Positions 1 to 6,527 of a stretch of 7,848 nucleotides of DNA are shown one piece after another (within the stretch, counting starts at the first letter, position 1; the number at the start of each line of letters is the position of its first letter). Below the pieces are notes generated by a model. The model searched no databases and was not told the origin of the DNA. It saw only the letters and a list, made by a program, of their open reading frames with translations. Position numbers and translations under genes: made by a program. This DNA comes from Oscillospiraceae bacterium (lineage in GTDB: Bacteria > Bacillota > Clostridia > Oscillospirales > Oscillospiraceae), in contig JAFVAS010000271.1 in the NCBI GenBank assembly GCA_017480395.1, positions 1-7,848 on the forward strand, given 5' to 3'.

Positions 1-1027
1 CGCTGCTGCCATCACCTACACCATTCAAGCGCTGGCCACCAAGGGCGAGCACATTGTCAGCCAGAAGACCATCTACGGCGGCTCCGTCAATCTGCTGGCC
101 CACACGCTGCCGCTGTACGGCATCGACACCACCTTTGTGGATGTCCACAACCTCGCGGAGGTCGAGGCGGCCATCCAGCCCAACACCAAGGCCATCTACA
201 TTGAGACCCTCGGCAACCCGAATTACGACATCCCCGACATCGACGCCCTCGCCGACATCGCCCACAAGCACGGCCTGCCCCTGGCCATCGACAACACCTT
301 CGGCACCCCCTATCTGATCCGGCCCATCGAGCACGGCGCGGACATCGTGGTTCACTCCGCCACCAAGTTCATCGGCGGCCACGGCACCACCCTGGGCGGC
401 GTCATCGTGGACGGCGGCACCTTTGACTGGGCCGCTTCCGGCCGGTATCCCTGGATCTCCGAGCCCAACCCCAGCTATCACGGCGTGAAGTTCACCGACG
501 CTGCCGGCCCCGCCGCCTTCGCCACCTACATCCGCGCCATCCTGCTGCGTGACACCGGCTCCACCATCAGCCCCTTCGCCGCTTTCCTGCTGCTCCAGGG
601 CACCGAGACCCTGTCCCTGCGGCTGGAGCGCCACGCGGAGAACACCAAGAAGGTCATCGACTTCCTGACCAACCACCCCCTGGTGGAGAAGGTCAACCAT
701 CCCTCCCTGCCCGATCATCCCGACCACGCCCTGTATGAGAAGTACTTCCCCAACGGCGGCGCTTCCATCTTCACCTTCGAGATCAAGGGCGGCCAGGAGG
801 AGGCCTTCAAGTTCATCGACAATCTGGAGATCTTCTCCCTGCTGGCCAACGTGGCCGACGTGAAGAGCCTGGTCATCCATCCCGCCACCACCACCCACTC
901 CCAGTTCACCGAGGAGGAGCTGGCGGCCTCCGACATCAAGCCCAACACCATCCGCCTCTCCATCGGTACCGAGCACATTGACGACATCATCGCCGACCTG
1001 GAAAAGGGTTTTGCCGCCATCCAGTAA
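1..1027 (+). CDS. metY: O-acetylhomoserine aminocarboxypropyltransferase (sulfhydrylase), 5'-partial
   Basis: This PLP enzyme makes homocysteine from O-acetylhomoserine and sulfide in the cytoplasm (direct sulfhydrylation, methionine synthesis). The reading frame is open from base 2 to the TAA at 1025-1027. It gives 341 residues of a family usually about 425 long, so roughly 85 N-terminal residues are off the left edge. The GTG at 137 is an internal Val, because homology continues upstream of it (QKTIYGGSVNLLAHTLPLYG). The PLP-binding lysine is in VVHSATKFIGGHGTTLGG, codon 365-367. IDNTFGTPYL and the C-terminal HPATTTHSQ are typical of the Cys/Met-metabolism PLP family. The insert after the lysine (GRYPW, then LLRDTGSTISPFAAFLLLQG) favours MetY over MetB/MetC. 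Codons end almost always in C (AAC, GAC, ATC, TTC), as in a highly expressed gene. It appears to end its transcription unit, with a hairpin about 110 bases downstream. The family call is firm; O-acetyl versus O-succinyl substrate is inferred. Confidence 0.95.
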   Translation, partial: AAAITYTIQALATKGEHIVSQKTIYGGSVNLLAHTLPLYGIDTTFVDVHNLAEVEAAIQPNTKAIYIETLGNPNYDIPDIDALADIAHKHGLPLAIDNTFGTPYLIRPIEHGADIVVHSATKFIGGHGTTLGGVIVDGGTFDWAASGRYPWISEPNPSYHGVKFTDAAGPAAFATYIRAILLRDTGSTISPFAAFLLLQGTETLSLRLERHAENTKKVIDFLTNHPLVEKVNHPSLPDHPDHALYEKYFPNGGASIFTFEIKGGQEEAFKFIDNLEIFSLLANVADVKSLVIHPATTTHSQFTEEELAASDIKPNTIRLSIGTEHIDDIIADLEKGFAAIQ

Positions 1028-1139
1028 TCGGACAAGAAGCCTGGAAGTTCCATTTGCTTCGCAGCTTCGCTCATATAATCAACGAATCAACCTTCCATTT
1101 TGAACAACTGGCCATTTCATTCTTCCTCAATTTTCAACT
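1028..1139. other. AT-richer intergenic spacer after metY
   Basis: This non-coding stretch is clearly lower in GC than the genes on either side. It contains an 8-base imperfect tandem duplication (gcttcgca at 1056-1063, gcttcgct at 1064-1071) and a run of TTTTCAA-like words near 1128-1138. No ORF with a ribosome binding site was found. The antisense frame running from metY into it is a shadow of the metY codons. No function can be assigned. Confidence 0.5.
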
Positions 1140-1187
1140 GCCGCGTCCCGCCTCGCCCATTCGCGAGGACGGGACGCGGCGCATTTT
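1140..1187 (+). terminator. Intrinsic-terminator-like hairpin downstream of metY
   Basis: A GC-rich inverted repeat pairs 1140-1156 with 1163-1180. It has about 17 base pairs, one bulged A at 1169 and a 6-base loop (ccattc, 1157-1162). A short T4 run follows at 1184-1187, three bases after the stem. The strong stem and its position downstream of metY fit rho-independent termination. The T tract is short, so efficiency is uncertain. The left side has no matching A tract, so it is probably one-directional. Confidence 0.65.
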
Positions 1188-1255
1188 GCCCCGGCCGATG
1201 TTGTATTTTGCCGCAGTCCGGCGTGGAGCTTCAGCGCTTCTTAAGCTTCCCCGGA

Positions 1256-1285
1256 TTGACTTCTTCGGAGGGGCCGTGCTAGAAT
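1256..1285 (+). promoter_or_regulatory. Sigma-A-type extended -10 promoter for the amidase-glpP operon
   Basis: A -35 hexamer TTGACT (1256-1261) and a -10 hexamer TAGAAT (1280-1285) are separated by 18 bases. A TG dinucleotide at 1277-1278 gives an extended -10 element (TGCTAGAAT). Transcription would start near 1291-1293, leaving a leader of about 37 bases before the ATG at 1329. The upstream in-frame ATG at 1284 overlaps this -10 box, which argues that it is not a start codon. Confidence 0.75.
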
Positions 1286-1314
1286 GGGGGCAGTTGGAAC
1301 AGAATCCTTCCAAA

Positions 1315-1320
1315 AGGCGG
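1315..1320 (+). promoter_or_regulatory. Ribosome binding site fixing the amidase start at 1329
   Basis: The AGGCGG motif (within AAAAGGCGG) lies 8 bases before ATG 1329. That start places a short basic N-region directly before the hydrophobic lipoprotein signal. The alternative ATG at 1284 would add 15 residues ahead of the signal peptide and lies inside the promoter. Confidence 0.7.
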
Positions 1321-1328
1321 AATTGCAC

Positions 1329-2486
1329 ATGAAACTGCGAAAATTGACGGCCCTGACCCTGGCGCTGCTGCTGTTGTCGGGCTGCGGCGCGGCGGGCGCA
1401 TCCGGCCGGGATACGGAGGCCGGGATGTCGGAGCCGGTGTTGGAGGAGAGCGCCCCCGTGGAGGCGCCGGAGTCCCCCACGCTGGCACCGGAGTCCCCGG
1501 CTTCGGAGGAGGCGGAACCCTCCTCGTCCGCGCCGGCGGAGGAGACCGAGGAAATTACGGTGGAGATCACGGTGGAGGAGTTCCCGGAGGATCTCGCGGA
1601 GGACGACGCGTTGGCGCCGGAGGACGCGGAGGAGCCGGCGTTTGTGCTGGAGATGCTGGAGGAGCCCCGGGAGATGGTCACCACCACCGATGTCAACCTG
1701 CGTGGCGAGCCCTCCACCGAGGGGGCGGTGCTTCGGACGCTGCCCCGCCGCACCACCGTGGAGGTGACGGCCCGTTCCGGGGACTGGAGCGCCGTGACGG
1801 TGGACAGGGAGACGGGCTATATTTACAGCAGCTACCTGGCGGAGCCGGGGGAGACCAACGGCTATCTGATCGCCATTGACGCCGGACATCAGCGCCGGGG
1901 CAACAGCGACAAGGAGCCCGTCGGCCCCGGCTCCAGCGACCTGAAGGCCAAGGTGACCAGCGGCACCAGCGGCGTGGTCAGCGGCTGGGACGAGTATGAG
2001 CTGAACCTGGTGCTGGCCCTCAAGCTGCAGGAGGAGCTGGAGGATCGGGGGTACGAGGTGATCATGACCCGAACCACCCACGATGTGGATCTCAGCAATG
2101 CCCAGCGGGCCGCCGTGGCCAACGACGCCGGGGCGGACGCCTTTGTCCGCATCCACGCCGACGGCTCCGACGATTCCAGCGCCCACGGGGCAATGACCAT
2201 CTGCCAGACCAGCGCCAGCCCCTATAACGCCGCCCTCCACGACGAGAGCTATGCCCTGTCCGTGGCGGTGCTGGACGCGCTGGTGGCGGAGACGGGCTGC
2301 AACCGCCGGGGTGTCTGGGAGACGGACACCATGAGCGGCATCAACTGGTGTACGGTGCCGGTGACCATTGTGGAGGTGGGCTTTATGTCCAACCCCGCGG
2401 AGGACGCCCTGCTGGCCACCGAGGACTATCAGGATCTGGTGGTGCGGGGCATCGCCAACGGCATTGACGACTATTTACAGAGATAG
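1329..2486 (+). CDS. Lipoprotein N-acetylmuramoyl-L-alanine amidase (SH3b + Amidase_3)
   Basis: This is a predicted zinc hydrolase that cuts the amide bond between MurNAc and the stem peptide of peptidoglycan, anchored outside the cytoplasmic membrane. The 385-residue product has a lipoprotein signal with lipobox LLSGC (lipidated Cys19). An acidic Glu/Pro/Ala-rich linker follows at about 27-115, including repeated PESP words and EITVEITVEEF. Next is a bacterial SH3 domain (about 116-172, DVNLRGEPSTEGAVLRTLP to GYIYSSYL) and a C-terminal Amidase_3 domain (about 180-383). The expected zinc ligands are His187 (IDAGHQ), Glu224 (DEYELN) and His276 (RIHADG), with catalytic Glu349 (IVEVGFMSN), so the enzyme looks active. 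About 36 residues separate His187 and Glu224, a longer loop than I expect in minimal AmiC-like domains. It is the first gene of an operon with the acidic protein and glpP; its stop codon overlaps the next Shine-Dalgarno. A role in cell separation, remodelling or sporulation cannot be decided from sequence. Confidence 0.92.
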   Translation: MKLRKLTALTLALLLLSGCGAAGASGRDTEAGMSEPVLEESAPVEAPESPTLAPESPASEEAEPSSSAPAEETEEITVEITVEEFPEDLAEDDALAPEDAEEPAFVLEMLEEPREMVTTTDVNLRGEPSTEGAVLRTLPRRTTVEVTARSGDWSAVTVDRETGYIYSSYLAEPGETNGYLIAIDAGHQRRGNSDKEPVGPGSSDLKAKVTSGTSGVVSGWDEYELNLVLALKLQEELEDRGYEVIMTRTTHDVDLSNAQRAAVANDAGADAFVRIHADGSDDSSAHGAMTICQTSASPYNAALHDESYALSVAVLDALVAETGCNRRGVWETDTMSGINWCTVPVTIVEVGFMSNPAEDALLATEDYQDLVVRGIANGIDDYLQR

Positions 2487-2495
2487 GAGCACAGG

Positions 2496-2744
2496 ATGAG
2501 CGAGGACTTGTTTGAACTGGAGCTGGGCCCGGAGAGCGATTTTGAGCAGCTGCTGGACGAGCTGGACGGGGGATATGGCCGGGCGGAGCTGGCGGCGATG
2601 CTGGCGCGGTGCAAGGAGCTGCACGGCGAGCTGGTGGACGCCGAGCCCTCCCCCCGCCGGGCGGAGGCCCACGAGGCGTGGGAGGATCGCATGGAGGCGC
2701 TGGAGGACCTGATCGACGAGCTGGCCGACCGGCTGGAGGACTGA
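2496..2744 (+). CDS. Small acidic protein of unknown function
   Basis: I do not recognise this 82-residue protein. It holds 27 Asp/Glu against 7 Arg/Lys, so its net charge is strongly negative. There is no signal peptide or membrane segment, so it is probably cytoplasmic. Two stretches look helical and amphipathic: about 15-48 (FEQLLDELDGGYGRAELAAM onward) and about 56-82, which ends in a leucine/acid pattern (ALEDLIDELADRLED) compatible with a short coiled coil. It has one Cys (residue 39). The gene is likely real: a good Shine-Dalgarno (AGGAG, 2485-2489) lies 6 bases before the ATG and overlaps the amidase stop. Its own 3' end carries the Shine-Dalgarno for glpP, so it is embedded in the operon. 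A regulatory or partner-binding role is possible but unsupported. Confidence 0.8.
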   Translation: MSEDLFELELGPESDFEQLLDELDGGYGRAELAAMLARCKELHGELVDAEPSPRRAEAHEAWEDRMEALEDLIDELADRLED

Positions 2745-2747
2745 GCC

Positions 2748-3317
2748 GTGGAGGCGCAGAAGCTGTTGGACGCCCTGGCGGACAGCCCGGTGATCGCGGC
2801 GGTCAAGAACGATGGGGAGCTGGAGCGGGCGCTGGAGAGCGACGTGGCGGTGCTCTTTCTGCTCTATGGCACCCTGGTCTCCCTGCCGGAGCTGACCCGC
2901 CGGGTGCACGACGCGGGGAAGCTGGCCTTCGTCCACCTGGATCTGGTGGAGGGGCTGGCCGCCCGGGAGGTGGCGGTGGACTTTGTCCGCGCCAACACGG
3001 CGGCGGACGGGGTGATCTCCACCAAGGCGAATCTGACCCGCCGGGCCCGGGAGCTGGGCCTGGTGGCGATTCAGCGCTATTTCCTGCTGGATTCCCGGGC
3101 GCTGCACGCGCTGGAGCAGCAGTTCCACCCGGCCAACGCCGATGTGGTGGAGGTGCTGCCGGGGCTGATGCCCAAGATCATCGCCCGGGAGGCGGCGCGC
3201 ATCGGCGTCCCGGTGATCGCCGGAGGGCTGATCCGGGACAAGGAGGACGTGACCGGTGCCCTCTCTGCCGGGGCGGTGGCGGTGTCCAGCACCAACCCCG
3301 ACGTCTGGAATATGTAA
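2748..3317 (+). CDS. glpP: Glycerol-3-phosphate-responsive antiterminator GlpP
   Basis: This is a cytoplasmic regulator. In Bacillus, GlpP binds glycerol 3-phosphate and then prevents premature termination in the leaders of glp mRNAs. The product is 189 residues, close to the usual size of about 190, and looks complete. Conserved blocks along a TIM-barrel-like fold are VHLDLVEGL (62-70), DGVISTK (87-93), AIQRYFLLDS (107-116), EVLPGLMPKII (135-145), PVIAGGLI (155-162) and GAVAVSSTN (175-183). Translation starts at GTG 2748, three bases after the previous stop, with GGAGG at 2735-2739 giving 8-base spacing; this suggests translational coupling. It ends directly at a strong hairpin and faces the glp operon on the other strand, its probable target. 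The target leader itself is not in the window. Confidence 0.93.
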   Translation: MEAQKLLDALADSPVIAAVKNDGELERALESDVAVLFLLYGTLVSLPELTRRVHDAGKLAFVHLDLVEGLAAREVAVDFVRANTAADGVISTKANLTRRARELGLVAIQRYFLLDSRALHALEQQFHPANADVVEVLPGLMPKIIAREAARIGVPVIAGGLIRDKEDVTGALSAGAVAVSSTNPDVWNM

Positions 3318-3355
3318 AAGAGCGCTGACCCGCAGTTGCGGGTCAGCGCTCTTTT
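3316..3355. terminator. Bidirectional intrinsic terminator between glpP and glpK
   Basis: A perfect 18-bp inverted repeat pairs 3316-3333 with 3338-3355 around a 4-base loop (agtt). The left arm begins with AAAA and the right arm ends with TTTT, so a U-tract is present whichever strand is transcribed. The left arm begins inside the glpP stop codon (TAA, 3315-3317). The glpK stop is 65 bases to the right on the opposite strand, so one hairpin can end both convergent transcripts. Confidence 0.93.
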
Positions 3356-3371
3356 ATGCATAAATGGATCA

Positions 3372-3411
3372 AAGGGACTGCACCCCTTCGGGAAAAAGGC
3401 GTAAGCCTTTT
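3372..3411 (-). other. Two weak hairpins between the main terminator and the glpK stop
   Basis: One hairpin pairs AAAAGGC (3394-3400) with GCCTTTT (3405-3411) around gtaa. It begins 8 bases past the glpK stop on the minus strand and ends in five T residues on that strand, so it may be a weak auxiliary terminator for glpK. A second pairs AAGGG (3372-3376) with CCCTT (3384-3388) around a 7-base loop. Both stems are short and could be chance. No gene is present in 3318-3419. Confidence 0.35.
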
Positions 3412-3419
3412 CGAGCATC

Positions 3420-4904
3420 TTATTTCGCCCAGCCGAGGCTGCGGCCCACCGCCTTGTGCCAGGAGGAGAGCAGCCTCTCCCGCTCCTGGGCCTCCATCTG
3501 GGGCTGGTAGATCATCTCGCACTCCCAGAGCTGCTTGATCTCATCCCGGCTGCTCCACACGCCGGTGGCCAGTCCGGCCAGATAGGCCGCGCCCAGGGCG
3601 GTGGTCTCCCGGATGGCGGGGCGGCGGACGATGCAGTCGCTGATGTCAGCCTGGAACTGCATCAGGAACCGATCCCGGCTGGCGCCGCCGTCGGCCTTGA
3701 GGGAGCGCAGCTTCAGCCCGGTGTCCGCCTCCATGGCCCGCACCAGATCCGCCACCTGGTAGGCGATGGACTCCTGGGCGGCGCGGATGATGTGCTCCCG
3801 GCGGGTGCCCCGGGTGATGCCCACGATGGTGCCCCGGGCGTACATGTCCCAGTTGGGGGCCCCCAGCCCGGTGAAGGCGGGCACCAGATAGACCCCGCCG
3901 TTGTCGGGCACCTTCTGGGCATAGTATTCGGCGTCCCGGCTGTCGTTGAAGAAGCGCATCTCGTCCCGGAGCCACTGGATCACCGCGCCGCCCACAAAGA
4001 CGGAGCCCTCCAGGGCGTACTGCACCTTGCCATCCAGGCCGATGGCGATGGTGGTGACCAGGCCGTTCTCGCTCTCGGTGGGGGTCTCCCCGGTGTTCAT
4101 CAGCAGGAAGCAGCCGGTGCCATAGGTGTTTTTGGCGTCCCCGGCCTCGAAGCAGGTCTGGCCGAAGAGGGCGGCCTGCTGATCCCCGGCGATGCCGGCG
4201 ATGGGCACGTCCACCCCCAGGATGTCGGTGTAGCCGTACACCTCGCTGGAGGAGCGCACCCGGGGCAGCATGCAGCGGGGGATGTTCAGCGCCTGGAGCA
4301 GCGTGTCGTCCCAGTCCAGGGCGTGGATGTCGTAGAGCATGGTGCGGGAGGCGTTGGTGACGTCGGTGACGTGCACCCGGCCGCCGGTGAGCTTCCACAC
4401 CAGCCAGCTGTCCACCGTGCCGAAGCGCAGCTCCCCTGCCTCGGCCCGGCGCTGGCCGTCCTCGATGTGGTCGAGGATCCAGCGGATCTTGGTGGCGGAG
4501 AAGTAGGCGTCGGGGAGCAGGCCGGTCTTCTCCTTGATGTAGCCGCTGAGCCCCCGCTCCACCAGGCCGTCCACCAGGTCGGCGGTGCGGCGGCACTGCC
4601 AGACGATGGCGTTGCAGACCGGCGCGCCGGTGGCGGCGTCCCAGACGATGGTGGTCTCCCGCTGGTTGGTGATGCCGATGGCGGCCAGGTCGTGGACGTC
4701 GATGCCGCTCTGGGCCACCACCTCCATCATGACCGCGTACTGGGAGGACCAGATCTCCATGGGGTTGTGCTCCACCCAGCCCTCCTGGGGATAGAACTGG
4801 GTGAACTCCTTCTGGCTGACGGCGATGATGTTCTGCTGCTGGTCAAACAGGATGGCCCGGGAGCTGGTGGTACCCTGATCCAGGGAAAGGACATATTTGC
4901 TCAT
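3420..4904 (-). CDS. glpK: Glycerol kinase
   Basis: This cytoplasmic enzyme of the FGGY family converts ATP and glycerol to ADP and glycerol 3-phosphate, the entry step of glycerol use. The 494-residue product has the usual family length. The N-terminal phosphate-binding motif is [14 protein letters not shown] (8-21). Glycerol-contacting residues of the E. coli enzyme are matched by Arg82/Glu83 (TNQRET), Tyr134 (PDAYFSATK) and Asp241 ([11 protein letters not shown]). The second ATPase half shows NTYGTGCF (259-266) and KADGGASRD (403-411). I chose ATG at 4902-4904: AAAGAGG lies 9 bases upstream, whereas the TTG at 4913 directly abuts it. The gene is last in the operon, 5 bases after the DUF1667 stop. 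The segment before the substrate Asp reads [15 protein letters not shown]; it lacks both the HPr-phosphorylated His (YHFYG-type motif) of lactic acid bacterial GlpK and the Gly/Arg loop used for fructose-1,6-bisphosphate inhibition in E. coli. Control is therefore probably at expression level. Confidence 0.97.
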   Translation of the reverse strand: MSKYVLSLDQGTTSSRAILFDQQQNIIAVSQKEFTQFYPQEGWVEHNPMEIWSSQYAVMMEVVAQSGIDVHDLAAIGITNQRETTIVWDAATGAPVCNAIVWQCRRTADLVDGLVERGLSGYIKEKTGLLPDAYFSATKIRWILDHIEDGQRRAEAGELRFGTVDSWLVWKLTGGRVHVTDVTNASRTMLYDIHALDWDDTLLQALNIPRCMLPRVRSSSEVYGYTDILGVDVPIAGIAGDQQAALFGQTCFEAGDAKNTYGTGCFLLMNTGETPTESENGLVTTIAIGLDGKVQYALEGSVFVGGAVIQWLRDEMRFFNDSRDAEYYAQKVPDNGGVYLVPAFTGLGAPNWDMYARGTIVGITRGTRREHIIRAAQESIAYQVADLVRAMEADTGLKLRSLKADGGASRDRFLMQFQADISDCIVRRPAIRETTALGAAYLAGLATGVWSSRDEIKQLWECEMIYQPQMEAQERERLLSSWHKAVGRSLGWAK

Positions 4905-4909
4905 AGCGC

Positions 4910-5272
4910 TCAACCTCTTTCCGATGTTCCGATATTCTTTGTGGCGACGATGTCCGCCCCGGTGCCGCAGACATCGGTGATGACCACCTGGCCGATGCGC
5001 ACCGGCGCCGCCAGCACCACCGCGTCCAGGGCGGCGGTGACGTCAAAAATCTTCTCCTTGGGGATGACGTCGCTGGTCTTGACCGGGCAGCGGGGGCGAT
5101 CCCCGCCGGTGCAGCGCACGGTGGAGGTGACCACCCGGGTGGGGTGGGTCAGCTCAGCCTTACCGTAGGCCGCCCCCCGGGGGCAGCTGTTGCCGGTGAC
5201 GGCGTAGCCGTTGTCCTCGTCCACCTGGAGGTGGCAGCCCCGGGGACAGACGATGCAGATCAATTCCTTCAC
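4910..5272 (-). CDS. DUF1667 protein, probable iron-sulfur partner of glycerol-3-phosphate oxidation
   Basis: This 120-residue cytoplasmic protein belongs to the DUF1667 type commonly found beside GlpA-like dehydrogenases in anaerobes. Seven cysteines are visible: Cys6, Cys9, Cys13 and Cys30 (C-x2-C-x3-C-x16-C, in [12 protein letters not shown] and NSCPRG), then Cys54, Cys62 and Cys102. The first four resemble the N-terminal [4Fe-4S] motif of molybdopterin oxidoreductases, so cluster binding is likely but is inference; zinc is an alternative. The C-terminal half (about 65-110) is Val/Ile-rich with no membrane segment. Translation begins at GTG 5272, preceded by GGGAGGTG (5280-5287) that lies inside the last codons of the upstream oxidoreductase; the gap is only 4 bases, so translation is probably coupled. 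By position it would relay electrons for the two flavoproteins encoded upstream. Confidence 0.88.
   Translation of the reverse strand: MKELICIVCPRGCHLQVDEDNGYAVTGNSCPRGAAYGKAELTHPTRVVTSTVRCTGGDRPRCPVKTSDVIPKEKIFDVTAALDAVVLAAPVRIGQVVITDVCGTGADIVATKNIGTSERG
4914..4920 (-). promoter_or_regulatory. Ribosome binding site deciding the glpK start
   Basis: On the minus strand AAAGAGG occupies these bases. It is 9 bases from ATG 4904 and 0 bases from the upstream in-frame TTG at 4913. It therefore supports the shorter 494-residue glpK and lies within the end of the DUF1667 gene. Confidence 0.7.
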
Positions 5273-5276
5273 TATT

Positions 5277-6527
5277 TTACACCTCCCGGACGGAAACGGT
5301 CAATGTGTTTGAGGCTTTCTCCAGCAATTTGGCGGGCAGGGTGATGTTCTCCATCTCCCCGGGGGCCATGTTCTCCCGCTTGAAGCGGGCGATCTGGGTG
5401 CCGCCGGAGGAGACGACGATCTCCGACGCGCCATAGATGCGGTTGACCCGGAAGAACAGGGAGCAGCTCTTCTCCACCCGGCCGGGGCGGAGGTGCTGGG
5501 GAACGGTGTAGCTGACGCCGTCGCCGGTTTTGATCTCCAGCACGGGCCCATCCGCCGGTTTTTCGCCCAGGACATAGGCGGCGGCCGCCGCCCCGGCCCG
5601 CTGGCTCTCGGCGGTGACGTAGTCCACCAGGTCGGGGACGTGGCAGACATTGCCGCAGGCGAAGACGCCGGGCAGGGAGGTCTCCATATTCTCATAGACC
5701 ACCGCGCCGCGGGTCCGCCCGTCCAGGTCGATGCCCGCCTGGGCGGTCAGCTCGTTCTCTGGCAGCAGGCCCACCGAGAGCAGCAGGGTGTCGCAGTCGA
5801 AGACCATCTCGGTGCCGGGGATGGGGCTGCGGCGCTCGTCCACCTCGCTGACCACCACCTGCTCCAGCCGGTCCCTGCCCCGGATCTCGGTGACGGTGTG
5901 GGAGAGGTAGAGGGGGATGTCGTAGTCGTGCAGGCATTGGACGATGTTGCGCATCAGGCCGCCGGAGTAGGGCATGACCTCCACACAGGCCAGCACCTTG
6001 GCCCCCTCCAGGGTCATGCGCCGGGCCATGATGAGGCCGATGTCGCCGCTGCCCAGGATGACCACCCGCTTGCCCGGGAGGTAGCCCTCCACGTTCACAT
6101 AGCGCTGGGCGGCTCCGGCGGTGAAGACCCCGGCGGGGCGGGTGCCCGGGGTGCCGATGGCGCCCCGGGTGCGCTCCCGGCAGCCCATGGCCAGCACGAT
6201 GGCGCGGGCGCGCTCCACCCGGTAGCCGGTGGACTTGCCCACCATGTGCACCTGCTTGTCCGCGGTGATCTCCAGGGCCATGGTGTCCAGGCGCACCTCC
6301 ACCCCGGTCTGGCTCAGCAGGTCGACGAACCGGGCGGCGTACTCCGGGCCGGTCAGCTCCTCCTTGAAGTAGTGCAGGCCGAAGCCGTTGTGGATGCATT
6401 GATTCAGGATGCCGCCCAGCTCCCGGTCCCGCTCCACGATGAGGATGCGCCGCAGTCCGCCCTCCCAGGCGGCGCAGGCGGCGGCCAGTCCGGCGGGGCC
6501 TCCGCCGATGACGATCAGATCATACAT
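5277..6527 (-). CDS. FAD/NAD(P)-dependent oxidoreductase of the glycerol-3-phosphate cluster
   Basis: This 416-residue soluble flavoprotein has the two-dinucleotide-binding-domain fold (Pyr_redox_2). An FAD Rossmann motif lies at the N-terminus (VIGGGPAG, 6-13). A second GxGxxG (VILGSGDIGLIMARR, 156-170) is suited to NAD(P)H. A C-terminal FAD block reads GVFACGNVCHVPDLVDYVTA (287-306), and a beta-rich tail of about 90 residues follows. The CxxC redox disulfide of thioredoxin reductases is absent; a conserved-looking LNQCIHNGFG (41-50) follows the FAD motif. It starts at ATG 6525-6527 with GGGAGGCG (6534-6541), and its first 8 bases overlap the GlpA-like gene (ATGTATGA). With that gene and DUF1667 it is probably a subunit that passes electrons between the dehydrogenase and NAD(P) or another carrier. 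It occupies the place of GlpB in E. coli-type GlpABC but is a different protein. Confidence 0.9.
   Translation of the reverse strand: MYDLIVIGGGPAGLAAACAAWEGGLRRILIVERDRELGGILNQCIHNGFGLHYFKEELTGPEYAARFVDLLSQTGVEVRLDTMALEITADKQVHMVGKSTGYRVERARAIVLAMGCRERTRGAIGTPGTRPAGVFTAGAAQRYVNVEGYLPGKRVVILGSGDIGLIMARRMTLEGAKVLACVEVMPYSGGLMRNIVQCLHDYDIPLYLSHTVTEIRGRDRLEQVVVSEVDERRSPIPGTEMVFDCDTLLLSVGLLPENELTAQAGIDLDGRTRGAVVYENMETSLPGVFACGNVCHVPDLVDYVTAESQRAGAAAAAYVLGEKPADGPVLEIKTGDGVSYTVPQHLRPGRVEKSCSLFFRVNRIYGASEIVVSSGGTQIARFKRENMAPGEMENITLPAKLLEKASNTLTVSVREV

Noticed and set aside
1223..1250. A possible hairpin upstream of the promoter (AGCTT ... AAGCT)
   Set aside because: The stem is short and interrupted with no conserved riboswitch or operator pattern that I recognise; chance pairing is likely.
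1284..1328. An upstream ATG that would add 15 residues to the amidase
   Set aside because: It overlaps the -10 box, and ATG 1329 has the better Shine-Dalgarno and a proper lipoprotein signal.
1134..2240. A 368-residue open frame on the minus strand opposite the amidase
   Set aside because: It runs through the promoter and terminator region and opposite a gene with intact catalytic motifs; its composition is typical of a shadow frame.
4905..4913. A TTG start giving a 497-residue glpK
   Set aside because: The Shine-Dalgarno directly abuts this TTG, leaving no spacing; ATG 4904 has 9-base spacing.
3456..5168. A 570-residue open frame on the plus strand opposite glpK and DUF1667
   Set aside because: It is antisense to two clear genes, its product is Gly/Ala/His/Val-rich with no recognisable motif, and it follows from high-GC codons on the other strand.
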